A stretch of 64,000 nt of DNA, taken from assembly GCA_036782715.1 (NCBI GenBank), contig DAIPYN010000002.1, positions 1 to 64,000 on the forward strand. Direction: 5' to 3'. This document shows positions 25,567 through 34,071 of the stretch, piece after piece. Position 1 is the first letter of the stretch. Each line of letters begins with the position of its first letter. A model generated the notes under the pieces. That model ran no database searches, was not told where the DNA came from, and saw only the letters and a program-made list of their open reading frames with translations. Both the position numbers and the translations under genes were made by a program. This DNA is from UBA3478 sp036782715. GTDB lineage: Bacteria; Bacteroidota; Bacteroidia; Flavobacteriales; Flavobacteriaceae.

Positions 25567-26877
25567 ATGGCAACACCCACTTACACCCCTTACAAAGTAA
25601 AAGACCTCAGTTTAGCAGATTGGGGACGCAAAGAAATTGAGCTTGCTGAAGCAGAGATGCCGGGTCTTATGGCCCTTCGAGAAGAGTATGGCCAGGCGCA
25701 GCCTTTGAAAGGTGCTCGTATTGCAGGTTGTCTGCACATGACCATTCAAACGGCAGTACTTATTGAGACTCTTGTGGCTCTAGGTGCTGAAGTTACTTGG
25801 AGTTCTTGTAACATCTTCTCTACTCAGGATCACGCAGCAGCAGCTATTGCAGCAGCGGGGATTCCGGTTTATGCCTGGAAAGGAATGAACGAAGAGGAAT
25901 TCAACTGGTGTATTGAGCAGACCCTTTTCTTCGGAGAAGATCGTCAGCCGCTCAACATGATTCTTGACGATGGTGGAGATCTTACGAATATGGTACTTGA
26001 TGAGTATCCAGAACTGGTAGCAGAAATCAGAGGTCTCTCTGAAGAAACTACTACCGGGGTTCACCGACTCTATGAGCGTATGGCCAAAGGAACACTTCCG
26101 ATGCCAGCGATTAATGTCAATGACTCAGTAACCAAGTCGAAGTTTGATAACAAGTACGGATGTAAAGAAAGTGCCGTTGATGCGGTTCGCCGAGCTACCG
26201 ATGTAATGCTTGCCGGTAAGCGTGTTACTGTTTGCGGATACGGAGACGTAGGAAAAGGAACCGCCGCTTCATTTAGAGGTGCGGGTGCGATTGTAACAGT
26301 CACTGAGATTGACCCGATCTGTGCGCTTCAAGCCTGTATGGACGGATACGAAGTAAAACGTCTAGAGACCGCAGTAGGTAATGCGGATATTGTAATCACC
26401 ACTACGGGTAACAAAGACATTGTACGCGGAGAGCACTTCGAGGCGATGAAAGACAAGACCATCGTATGTAATATCGGACACTTCGATAACGAAATCGACA
26501 TGGCCTGGTTAAATGGTAACCACGGAAACACCAAAGTTGAGATCAAGCCGCAAGTAGATAAATACACCGTTAATGGTAATGACATTATCATCTTAGCCGA
26601 AGGTCGTCTAGTGAACCTAGGATGCGCTACCGGACACCCAAGCTTTGTAATGAGTAATTCATTCACCAACCAGACCCTCGCACAGTTAGAGTTATGGAAC
26701 AACGCTGAGAATTACGAGAACAAGGTATACATGCTTCCCAAGCACTTAGATGAGAAAGTAGCTGCCCTTCACCTTGCAAAACTAGGTGCAGAGCTTACCG
26801 AATTAAAGCAAGATCAAGCAGAGTATATTGGAGTAACCGTCAAAGGACCCTTCAAGCCTGAGTATTACAGATACTAG
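25567..26877 (+). CDS. ahcY: Adenosylhomocysteinase
   Basis: This enzyme splits S-adenosylhomocysteine into adenosine and homocysteine, keeping methyl transfer running. At 436 residues it has the family length. Visible: GCLHMTIQTAVLIETL near the N-terminus, the NAD-binding GYGDVGKGTA (about 218-227), NGNDIIILAEGRLVNLGCATGHPS and the C-terminal KGPFKPEYYRY with the conserved Lys and Tyr. Its codons look more biased than neighbours, as expected for a highly expressed gene. The stop overlaps the GTG of the next gene. Confidence 0.98.
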   Translation: MATPTYTPYKVKDLSLADWGRKEIELAEAEMPGLMALREEYGQAQPLKGARIAGCLHMTIQTAVLIETLVALGAEVTWSSCNIFSTQDHAAAAIAAAGIPVYAWKGMNEEEFNWCIEQTLFFGEDRQPLNMILDDGGDLTNMVLDEYPELVAEIRGLSEETTTGVHRLYERMAKGTLPMPAINVNDSVTKSKFDNKYGCKESAVDAVRRATDVMLAGKRVTVCGYGDVGKGTAASFRGAGAIVTVTEIDPICALQACMDGYEVKRLETAVGNADIVITTTGNKDIVRGEHFEAMKDKTIVCNIGHFDNEIDMAWLNGNHGNTKVEIKPQVDKYTVNGNDIIILAEGRLVNLGCATGHPSFVMSNSFTNQTLAQLELWNNAENYENKVYMLPKHLDEKVAALHLAKLGAELTELKQDQAEYIGVTVKGPFKPEYYRY

Positions 26878-27335
26878 TGTCCTCTTTTCAGAAACTCACA
26901 ACACTAGTAGACGAGCTTTATCAGGAGTCTAATCAGGCTCTAAAAAGTTCTATGGAAGTTTCCAAAGCGACTGTTGGATGGCACATTGCCCATTCTTACT
27001 TAGTAATTATAAAGAGTTGTGAGAATCTTCTGAGTAATACCAATCGACCATCAAAAAATCCAAAGTGGCTTCAGCAAGAAGTCTTTTTCCTTTTACGAAA
27101 GATACCTCGAAATAAGATTGAGGCTCCAGACTTTGTTGTACCTATCGATGATAGCGAGAAGGAGATTAAAAGGCTTTATGACCAGGCGGTGTCGCTCCTT
27201 TCACAGATAAAACAAAATAGCGGCGGTTATTTATCTCACCCCTTTCTAGGGCCAATAAAATCGAAAAGAGTTCCTCTTTTCCTTCGAATACACACCGCTC
27301 ATCATCTGCAGATTATTCGAGAAATCATCAAATAA
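26877..27335 (+). CDS. DinB-like / DUF1569-type small protein
   Basis: A 152-residue helical protein with GWHIAHS (His36, His39) and a C-terminal RIHTAHHLQIIREI, which together look like the three-His metal site of the DinB/DUF1569 four-helix-bundle family. The start is a GTG that uses the last base of the ahcY stop (TAGTG), so it is translationally coupled to ahcY. Some family members are thiol-dependent transferases; the function here is unknown. Confidence 0.7.
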   Translation: MSSFQKLTTLVDELYQESNQALKSSMEVSKATVGWHIAHSYLVIIKSCENLLSNTNRPSKNPKWLQQEVFFLLRKIPRNKIEAPDFVVPIDDSEKEIKRLYDQAVSLLSQIKQNSGGYLSHPFLGPIKSKRVPLFLRIHTAHHLQIIREIIK

Positions 27336-27364
27336 AAAAGGCACCGCGATGCGGTGCCTTTTTT
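27334..27364. terminator. Bidirectional intrinsic terminator between ahcY unit and rplU-rpmA
   Basis: A perfect 14-bp inverted repeat (AAAAAAGGCACCGC at 27334-27347 and its complement at 27351-27364, loop GAT) with A-run and T-run on its two sides serves both converging transcripts. Its first bases overlap the stop codon region of the DinB-like gene. Confidence 0.92.
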
Positions 27365-27385
27365 AATATTCAGTCTAGAAATCAA

Positions 27386-27649
27386 TTACGCCTCTGGGAA
27401 CGGATCGACAGATACAAATGATTTTCCTCCTACTTTCTTTTCAAAACGAACGATACCATCAACTTTCGCGTGAAGGGTATGATCTTTTGAAGCATACACA
27501 TTTTCTCCTGGGTTGTGTTTAGTACCTCTTTGACGGACGATGATGTTACCTGCAATCGCAGCTTGACCACCGAAAATTTTAACGCCTAAGCGTTTCGATT
27601 CTGATTCTCTACCGTTTTTAGAACTACCGACCCCTTTCTTGTGTGCCAT
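27386..27649 (-). CDS. rpmA: Ribosomal protein bL27
   Basis: An 87-residue large-subunit protein starting MAHKKGVGSSKNGRES, with KRLGVKIFGGQ and IVRQRGTKHNPGENV, all canonical L27. It reaches the peptidyl-transferase center with its N-terminal tail, and there is no N-terminal extension that would need cleavage. Second gene after rplU, 20 nt downstream. Confidence 0.98.
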   Translation of the reverse strand: MAHKKGVGSSKNGRESESKRLGVKIFGGQAAIAGNIIVRQRGTKHNPGENVYASKDHTLHAKVDGIVRFEKKVGGKSFVSVDPFPEA

Positions 27650-27669
27650 GGTGTTGTCTTTTTATTTGA

Positions 27670-28182
27670 TTATGCTTTTGAAATCGCTTCGATTAACTCA
27701 GCTTTCTTCATTGAAGAAATTCCTGAGATCCCTTTGTCTTTAGCTACCTCTTTAAGTTGAGCTACAGTCATTGATGAATAATCAACGCTTGCTACTTTAG
27801 CAGGTGCTTCTACCTCTTTCGCTTCTTCTTTTTTCGGAGCTGCTTTCTTAGCTGTTGCTTTCTTAGCACCACTAGAAACGATGTTTTCAATGCTCACTTC
27901 AGTTAAGTACTGACGGTGACCATTCTGTTTTTGGTAGCCTTTTCTTCTCTTCTTTTTAAAGACGATTACTTTATCGCCTTTCAGATGCTGAAGTACTTTT
28001 ACTTCTACAGCAGCACCTTCTACGACTGGGGCGCCAATAGTAATCGAACCGTTGTCATCGATTAAAAGAACACGATCAAAAGAAACTTTTGAACCTTCTT
28101 TAGCATCTAAACGGTGTACGAATACCTTCTGGTCTTTTGCAACCTTAAATTGCTGCCCTGCCATCTCTACAATTGCGTACAT
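27670..28182 (-). CDS. rplU: Ribosomal protein bL21 with C-terminal SAP/HeH-like extension
   Basis: Residues 1-103 are a normal bL21 (MYAIVEMAGQQFKV to GHRQYLTEVSIENI, including KGDKVIVFKKKRRKGYQKQNG-like basic loop, positions about 69-89). A Lys/Ala-rich linker (about 105-128) and a helix-extension-helix domain (about 133-170: MTVAQLKEVAKDKGIS then KKAELIEAI) follow, resembling SAP/Rho-N-type nucleic-acid-binding folds. Length is 170 residues against about 103 for E. coli. The extension may touch RNA near the ribosome surface (inference). First gene of rplU-rpmA. Confidence 0.95.
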   Translation of the reverse strand: MYAIVEMAGQQFKVAKDQKVFVHRLDAKEGSKVSFDRVLLIDDNGSITIGAPVVEGAAVEVKVLQHLKGDKVIVFKKKRRKGYQKQNGHRQYLTEVSIENIVSSGAKKATAKKAAPKKEEAKEVEAPAKVASVDYSSMTVAQLKEVAKDKGISGISSMKKAELIEAISKA

Positions 28183-28219
28183 AGTGTAAAATTTAGTTCA
28201 TTTCGCCATTAAGCGGGTG

Positions 28220-28249
28220 CAAATATAAATCAAAATAACGAGTTACCAA
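28220..28249 (-). promoter_or_regulatory. Full Bacteroidota promoter for rplU-rpmA
   Basis: On the minus strand TTG (28247-28249) stands 19 bases before TATATTTG (28220-28227): both elements at consensus spacing. The start codon at 28182 leaves a leader of about 30 nt. Confidence 0.75.
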
Positions 28250-28297
28250 CAGTTTACAAACATTTTATATCCCTCAGAATTAACACTTTTCTAATAG

Positions 28298-28347
28298 TTG
28301 AAACCTCTTTCAAAGCATATCTTTGTAGGTAATACAAACCTTTTGTA
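28298..28347 (+). promoter_or_regulatory. Promoter and inverted repeats before the M16 peptidase pair
   Basis: The -7 element TATCTTTG is at 28318-28325, and TTG lies 17 bases upstream. Just before it is TTGAAA-CCTC-TTTCAA (28298-28313), and just after is TACAAA-CCT-TTTGTA (28333-28347). The first could be an operator, the second a leader hairpin. The leader to the ATG at 28410 is unusually long for this window (about 80 nt). Confidence 0.5.
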
Positions 28348-28409
28348 CAGATGTAACATTTCAAAGGGTTTATCGTCAGAATAGTATTAATTAAAACATC
28401 ACTAATTCA

Positions 28410-29723
28410 ATGAAGCCATTTTATGCTTTCACTGCAATAATTGGTCTTTGCTTGGGAACCCTTCATGCCCAGCAAGTAGACTTCGAAGAGTACGATTTAG
28501 ACAACGGTCTTCACGTGATCCTTCACCAAGACAATACTGCGCCGGTAGTCGTAACCTCGGTTATGTATCACGTTGGTTCTAAAGATGAAAATCCGGCCAA
28601 AACAGGATTTGCTCATTTCTTTGAACACCTTTTATTTGAAGGTTCAGAAAATATCGAACGTGGAGAATTCTTTAAAATCGTTACCTCTAACGGCGGCTAC
28701 AACAACGCGAACACCACCCAAGACCGCACCTACTATTACGAACTCTTTCCGTCGAACCAGCTAGCCTTAGGACTCTGGCTAGAATCAGAACGATTAATGC
28801 ACCCGATTATTAATCAGATTGGCGTTGATACTCAAAAAGAAGTGGTTCAAGAAGAGAGAAGACTTCGAGTAGACAATGCGCCTTACGGTCAATTGATTGA
28901 GAATATGTTTAAGAACTTATTTAGCAATCACCCTTACCGTTGGTCGGTTATCGGTTCTTTAGACCATTTGGCCAGCGCCTCTCTAGAAGACTTCCAAGAA
29001 TTCAACAAGGTGTATTATGTTCCAAATAACGCCACCTTAGTCTTAGCAGGAGATTTTGTAAAAGAAGAGGCAAAGAAACTCATCGAGGATTATTTCGGTC
29101 CCATTCCCAGAGGAAAAGACGTGGTAAAGAAAACCTACGATGAAGCGCCGATAGCGGGCCCTATTTACGCTCAATTCGAGGATGCTAATATTCAAATTCC
29201 GCTTATTCTATTAGGTTACCGTACACCAGGTCAAGCCTCTAGAGATGCCTATGTGCTCAATATGATCTCCTCTTACCTAAGCTCGGGACAAAGTTCTGTT
29301 CTCCAAAAAAAGTTAGTAGATCAAAAACAAATGGCACTGCAAATCTTCGCTTTCAACTATAGCTTAGAAGACTACGGAGCCTATCTACTTGGAGGGCTGC
29401 CTTTAGGAGATAATACGATGGATGATCTTGTTGCAGAAATCGATGTAGAAATTGAAAAACTACAAAACGACTTGATTTCTGAACGTGATTATCAAAAACT
29501 TCAAAATCAATTCGAAAACTCATTTGTTAGCGCAAATAGCTCTTTTGAAGGAATTGCAGAGAACCTAGCTTCATACAACCAGCTTTTCGGTGACACTAAT
29601 CTGATCAATACAGAGATAGAGATTTATAGAAGTATCACAAGAGAAGAGATTAGAGAGGTTGCTAAAAAATACCTTCAAAAGAATCAACGTGTTGAATTAA
29701 AGTACGTTCCAAAACAAGATTAG
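28410..29723 (+). CDS. M16 zinc peptidase, catalytic subunit
   Basis: A 437-residue pitrilysin-type protease with a signal peptide (1-20). The inverted zinc motif HFFEH gives His69, Glu72 and His73, and the third ligand Glu149 lies 76 residues on (QKEVVQEERR), all as expected. It lacks the R/Y substrate-binding pair, which is present in the next gene's product, so the two probably form an active heterodimer in the periplasm or envelope. The partner gene follows after 4 nt. Confidence 0.9.
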   Translation: MKPFYAFTAIIGLCLGTLHAQQVDFEEYDLDNGLHVILHQDNTAPVVVTSVMYHVGSKDENPAKTGFAHFFEHLLFEGSENIERGEFFKIVTSNGGYNNANTTQDRTYYYELFPSNQLALGLWLESERLMHPIINQIGVDTQKEVVQEERRLRVDNAPYGQLIENMFKNLFSNHPYRWSVIGSLDHLASASLEDFQEFNKVYYVPNNATLVLAGDFVKEEAKKLIEDYFGPIPRGKDVVKKTYDEAPIAGPIYAQFEDANIQIPLILLGYRTPGQASRDAYVLNMISSYLSSGQSSVLQKKLVDQKQMALQIFAFNYSLEDYGAYLLGGLPLGDNTMDDLVAEIDVEIEKLQNDLISERDYQKLQNQFENSFVSANSSFEGIAENLASYNQLFGDTNLINTEIEIYRSITREEIREVAKKYLQKNQRVELKYVPKQD

Positions 29724-29727
29724 TATC

Positions 29728-31800
29728 ATGAGACTACCTATTCAAACTATTTTAAGCAATACCACAAAGACGGTTCTAATGACAGCCGTATTGGTAAGTG
29801 CTAGCTTGACCGCACAAGTAGACCGTTCACAGCAACCCGCACCTAACGGGTCTCCGGTGATTAAATTAGAAGAACCCCAAACCTTTGAGCTTAAGAATGG
29901 ATTAAAGGTTCTGGTTGTTGAAAACCATAAGCTACCTCGTGTTAGCGTTCAGTTACTTTTAGATAATCCGCCCATCCTAGAAGGAGAAAAGGCAGGTGTG
30001 TCAAGCCTTACAGGAAGCCTTTTAGGGAAAGGATCTACAACTATTTCTAAGGATGATTTCAACGATGAGGTGGACTTCTTAGGCGCCTCAATCAATTTCT
30101 CTGGTCAAAGTGCTTTTGCTTCGACTTTATCTAGAAATTTCCCGAGAATCATTGAACTCATGGCTGATGCTGCAATTCATCCAAACTTCTCAGGAGAAGA
30201 ATTTGATAAGGAAAAAGAACGCTTCATCGAGAATATAAAGTCTGATGAAAAAAATGTATCAGCAGTTGCTCGTCGTGTGGAGTCGGCACTCGCCTACGGT
30301 ACCGCTCACCCCAATGGAGAGTTTTCGAGTATCGAAAGTATCGAGAAAGTTACCCTAGAAGATACCAAGGCGTTTTATGAAGACTTTTTTGTACCTGAAA
30401 ACGCTTACCTAGTATTAATCGGCGATGTGACTTTAAAGGACGCCAAGAAACTAGTAAAATCACATTTTGGAAAGTGGAAGGCGAAATCAGCTAAACGAAC
30501 TCCATTTGCAGAGGCTTCGAATCCAGCAGCTACAGAAATCAACTTCATAGATATGCCCAACGCTGTACAATCTGAAATTATTGTACAAAATCTGGTTGAT
30601 CTTAATATGAGCGATGCGGACTATATTCCCGCGCTTATTGCCAACCAAATTCTTGGAGGAGGAGCAGAAGGTAGACTCTTTTTAAATCTTAGAGAGGATA
30701 AAGGCTATACCTACGGATCTTACTCAGGTATCGGTAGCAGCAAAGATACCAAGGCGCGTTTTAGAGCCACCGCACAAGTTCGAAATGCGGTGACTGACTC
30801 AGCTGTTGTTCAGATACTAGAAGAAGTTAAGCGAATCAGAACAGAGCTTGTTAAAGGGGAAGATCTTAAAAACGCTAAAGAGAAATACAAAGGAAGTTTT
30901 GTGCGTTCTCTAGAGCGTCCACAGACAGTAGCAAATTTTGCCCTCAACATCGAAACTCAAGGTTTAGACGGGGACTTTTATGAGACCTATTTAAGCCGTA
31001 TTGATGCCGTAACTGCTGAGGAAGTAATGGCCGCCGCCAATAAGTTTTTTGCTCTTAACAACCTTAGAATCGTAGTAGTTGGAAAGGGTGTTGAAGTAGC
31101 CGAAACTCTTGAAAATATCAATTTCGATGGTGCCAAACTGAAGGTAAACTACTTTGATCCATTTGCAAATTCAATCGAAAAACCAACCTTTAGCAAACCA
31201 CTACCTGCAGGGCTTACTGCTCAAAAGGTAATTGCCAACTACCTAGATAAAGTAGGCGGAACTGAAGCTCTTGAGAACGTTAGTTCCTACGCTATAAAAG
31301 CTACTGCTACCGTGCAAGGCATGACTCTAGAACTCGCAACCTCGGCAAAAGGCACCAGCTACACTCAGGAGATGAAAATGATGGGTAATGTCATGCAACG
31401 TTCTGTTCTTACCGAAAGTGAGGCTTATCAAGAGATGCAAGGTCAACGCATTCCAATGAGTGAGGAGGATCGCCAAAAAATGCAATTAGAAACCGGGATT
31501 GTAGCCGAACTAGCATGGGTAGAAAATCCTGAGATCAAATTAACCGCTATCGAGTCAGTGAATGGTTCTGACGCATATGTTGTTCAGCTGACTAAGGATC
31601 GCGCGCTTTATTTCGATGTAAATACAGGACTCAAGATTCAAGAAATCGTAACAGTTGAAGCGGGCGGACAAACGATTACTCAAAAAGCCTCTTTCAGTGA
31701 CTACAAAGAAGTTAACGGAATACTTATTCCTCATAGCGTTTCTAGAAATCTAGGGCCACAGACACTAGACTTTACGATCGCTGAAATCACAATTAACTAG
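29728..31800 (+). CDS. M16-family non-catalytic subunit fused to a lipoprotein-carrier-like domain
   Basis: A 690-residue exported protein. The N-terminal two-thirds (about 45-470) is M16-like, but the zinc HxxEH site is replaced (VSSLTGSLLGKG), while the substrate-binding LREDKGYTYGSYSG (R/Y pair) is kept: the hallmark of the inactive partner. Residues about 505-690 form a beta-rich domain (IANYLDKVGGTEALENV, DRALYFDVNTGLKIQ, FSDYKEVNGILIPH) resembling LolA/outer-membrane lipoprotein-sorting folds. Co-transcribed with the catalytic subunit before it and a small lipoprotein after it. Confidence 0.87.
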   Translation: MRLPIQTILSNTTKTVLMTAVLVSASLTAQVDRSQQPAPNGSPVIKLEEPQTFELKNGLKVLVVENHKLPRVSVQLLLDNPPILEGEKAGVSSLTGSLLGKGSTTISKDDFNDEVDFLGASINFSGQSAFASTLSRNFPRIIELMADAAIHPNFSGEEFDKEKERFIENIKSDEKNVSAVARRVESALAYGTAHPNGEFSSIESIEKVTLEDTKAFYEDFFVPENAYLVLIGDVTLKDAKKLVKSHFGKWKAKSAKRTPFAEASNPAATEINFIDMPNAVQSEIIVQNLVDLNMSDADYIPALIANQILGGGAEGRLFLNLREDKGYTYGSYSGIGSSKDTKARFRATAQVRNAVTDSAVVQILEEVKRIRTELVKGEDLKNAKEKYKGSFVRSLERPQTVANFALNIETQGLDGDFYETYLSRIDAVTAEEVMAAANKFFALNNLRIVVVGKGVEVAETLENINFDGAKLKVNYFDPFANSIEKPTFSKPLPAGLTAQKVIANYLDKVGGTEALENVSSYAIKATATVQGMTLELATSAKGTSYTQEMKMMGNVMQRSVLTESEAYQEMQGQRIPMSEEDRQKMQLETGIVAELAWVENPEIKLTAIESVNGSDAYVVQLTKDRALYFDVNTGLKIQEIVTVEAGGQTITQKASFSDYKEVNGILIPHSVSRNLGPQTLDFTIAEITIN

Positions 31801-31802
31801 AG

Positions 31803-32237
31803 ATGAAGAAAGTTCTTATCCTATTCTTACTAATAGCCAGCCTAGCAGTAGCATGTAAAGGTGAAACTTCAAAATCGAACACCGAAGCCAAAGTAGTAGA
31901 TCCTTACACGATGGAAGGTGTGATGGCGGTACACGATGAAGTAATGCCAAAAATGGGCCAAATGGCAAAACTGTCTAGTGCATTAAAACCACTAGCTGAT
32001 GCTTCTCCTGAGGGTCCTGAGGCTAAAGCTATCGAGGATCTGAAAGTTGCTCACGAAGCCATGATGACATGGATGAAAGAAATTGGAGACACTTTTACCC
32101 ATGAAGAAATCATGAAAGGGGCTGCCTTAAGTGATGAAAAGAAAGAAGCGCTTCGAATTGAAGCAGACAAAATCTCAGAGGTAAAACGCTTAATGCTAGA
32201 GAGTATTACCAATGCTGAGGCCTTGTTAAAGGAATAA
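31803..32237 (+). CDS. Small helical lipoprotein
   Basis: A 144-residue lipoprotein with signal ending SLAVAC (Cys18). The mature protein is mainly helical and charged, rich in Met near EVMPKMGQMAKLSSALK and AHEAMMTWMKEIGD. No family is assigned. It begins 2 nt after the M16 partner gene and ends at an intrinsic terminator, so it is the third member of that operon. Confidence 0.75.
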   Translation: MKKVLILFLLIASLAVACKGETSKSNTEAKVVDPYTMEGVMAVHDEVMPKMGQMAKLSSALKPLADASPEGPEAKAIEDLKVAHEAMMTWMKEIGDTFTHEEIMKGAALSDEKKEALRIEADKISEVKRLMLESITNAEALLKE

Positions 32238-32258
32238 CGAACGCATTTCTTAACTACA

Positions 32259-33617
32259 TTATAGGGCTGTCTTTGGCAGCCCTATTTTTATTTGCTTGAT
32301 TCTTCTATTATCGATGCTTTCAACCGTTAAGGTATATCCCTTGAAACGGATGATTTCTCCTCGTTTCGGAAATCCTTTGGTAATCTCTAGTACAAAACCA
32401 GCCAGGGTCTCAGACTCACCCTTATACTCTTCAAATAGCTCTACGCTGCTTAATTCAGCAACCCGATAGAAATCTTTTAATGAAGTTTTTCCTTCAAAAA
32501 CATAAGTATAATCATCGATACGAGAATAAACCAAATCAATATCGTCGTACTCATCACTAATGTCTCCAACAATCTCTTCAATTACATCTTCTAGCGTGAT
32601 CACTCCAGAAGTTCCTCCGTACTCATCTACTACGATGGCTAAGTGCGTTTTTTGATTCTGAAAATCTACCAGCAAATCATCTAACTTCTTGTTCTCTGGA
32701 ATAAAAAAAGGAGCACGCACTAGTTTCTGCCACTTAAAATCATTTTTATCCAAGTGCGGCAACAAATCCTTGATAAAGAGAACTCCCAAGATCTTATCTA
32801 TCGAATCTTCAAAAACAGGCACTCTTGAATACCCCTTTTCAGTGACCCGATGCAACACCTCAGCATAGCTCAGATCGCTTTTAAGGCCAAAAATGTCAAT
32901 GCGCGGCCGCATCACTTGACGAGTCTCAGTATTACCAAAAGTCACGATTCCCTCAAGTAATTTCTTTTCTTCTGAAGTGGTATCCTCTTGCGAAGCTAGT
33001 TCTAAAGCCTGAGAGAGATGGTCTACACTAATCTGAGCGCGCTTATCCGCCAATTTATCTTCAAGCAAGTGGCTTAACGACTGAAGTGGTCGACTTAATG
33101 GGCTAAAAAGTTGGTCTAAAATCGAGAGTACTGGTGTCATTCTCAACGAGACAGTAATCGGATTTCTGTTTGCATAGATCTTTGGTAAAATCTCGCCGAA
33201 AACCAAAATCAAAACAGTGGCAATAGCAATATCAAATAACGTTTGCAATGACAAGACTCCAAAAAGTAAGGTTTCTGAACCCGCGAACCAGAAATCTGAA
33301 AGGCTAGTAAAAAGTAAAACAATAGCAATATTGACTGCGTTGTTTGCTATAAGAATCGTAGCTAATAAACGCTTTGGCTTAGAGAGTAAGGCTAAGGTTT
33401 TTGCTCCTTTCAGCCCTGAATCTTCTTTCAGTTGATTGATATCCGTTGCCGACAAACCAAATAACGCAACCTCTGACCCTGAGATCAATGCAGAACTGAT
33501 GAGTAAAAGTAGGAGGCTTATTATAGAAAGAAGAAGCTCAAGGTTAACTAAAGCGACAGTCTCGTTAATCGCAAAAAAAGTTGATATTAAATTACTGGAT
33601 AGAGGGTCTGAGCTCAT
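32259..33617 (-). CDS. gldE: CNNM/CBS transporter-like membrane protein, probable GldE
   Basis: The 452-residue protein has a DUF21/CNNM membrane domain (about 20-205, four hydrophobic segments), a CBS pair (about 225-345, with MRPRIDIFGL and VVDEYGGTSGVITLEDVIEEIVGD) and a CorC_HlyC domain (about 360-440). The context mutY-ssb-gldE is that of the gliding-motility-associated gldE of Flavobacterium. The partner gldD normally found next is not here. CNNM proteins handle Mg2+ or other ions; in GldE the role is indirect support of T9SS/gliding. Confidence 0.82.
   Translation of the reverse strand: MSSDPLSSNLISTFFAINETVALVNLELLLSIISLLLLLISSALISGSEVALFGLSATDINQLKEDSGLKGAKTLALLSKPKRLLATILIANNAVNIAIVLLFTSLSDFWFAGSETLLFGVLSLQTLFDIAIATVLILVFGEILPKIYANRNPITVSLRMTPVLSILDQLFSPLSRPLQSLSHLLEDKLADKRAQISVDHLSQALELASQEDTTSEEKKLLEGIVTFGNTETRQVMRPRIDIFGLKSDLSYAEVLHRVTEKGYSRVPVFEDSIDKILGVLFIKDLLPHLDKNDFKWQKLVRAPFFIPENKKLDDLLVDFQNQKTHLAIVVDEYGGTSGVITLEDVIEEIVGDISDEYDDIDLVYSRIDDYTYVFEGKTSLKDFYRVAELSSVELFEEYKGESETLAGFVLEITKGFPKRGEIIRFKGYTLTVESIDNRRIKQIKIGLPKTAL
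32261..32290 (+). terminator. Intrinsic terminator of the M16 operon, inside the gldE coding end
   Basis: ATAGGGCTG (32261-32269) pairs perfectly with CAGCCCTAT (32277-32285), followed by TTTTTA on the plus strand. The stem covers the last codons and part of the stop of gldE on the other strand. On the minus strand no T-run follows, so it works for the M16 operon only. Confidence 0.85.
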
Positions 33618-33620
33618 AGT

Positions 33621-34058
33621 TTAGAACGGAAGATCGTCGTCTTCTGCAGGAGCAATAGTAGCTGCAGGATTCGCCGACGGCTGACTAGCTGATGGTTGTC
33701 CCATAGGCGCTCCACCTTCTTTTGGAGGGCTAAGGAAGGTGAAGTCAGTTACATGCACCTCAGTACTGTAGCGCATTTGCCCGCTTTCATCTTGCCATTG
33801 ACGGTTTTTCAGTCGCCCTTCAACATAGATTTTGTCACCTTTATTTAGGTACTTCTCACAAATTTCTGCTGCCTTGTTTCGCACAACGATGTTATGCCAC
33901 TCGGTGTTCGAAACCTTTTCACCAGTTTGTTTGTTAGTATAGGTTTCATTTGTAGCTACCGGAAATCTACCGATACAATTTCCACCTTCGAAATAGTGCA
34001 TTTTTACCTCATCTCCAAGATGGCCGATGAGCATAACTTTGTTGAGTGTTCCTGACAT
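33621..34058 (-). CDS. ssb: Single-stranded DNA-binding protein
   Basis: A 145-residue SSB: OB fold (about 1-110) with TLNKVMLIGHLG and TEWHNIVVRNKAAE, a Pro/Ser/Gln-rich linker and the conserved acidic tip DDDLPF that binds partner proteins. Lies 3 nt before gldE and 13 nt after mutY in one minus-strand unit. Confidence 0.96.
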   Translation of the reverse strand: MSGTLNKVMLIGHLGDEVKMHYFEGGNCIGRFPVATNETYTNKQTGEKVSNTEWHNIVVRNKAAEICEKYLNKGDKIYVEGRLKNRQWQDESGQMRYSTEVHVTDFTFLSPPKEGGAPMGQPSASQPSANPAATIAPAEDDDLPF

Positions 34059-34071
34059 AAAAATAAAAGTA

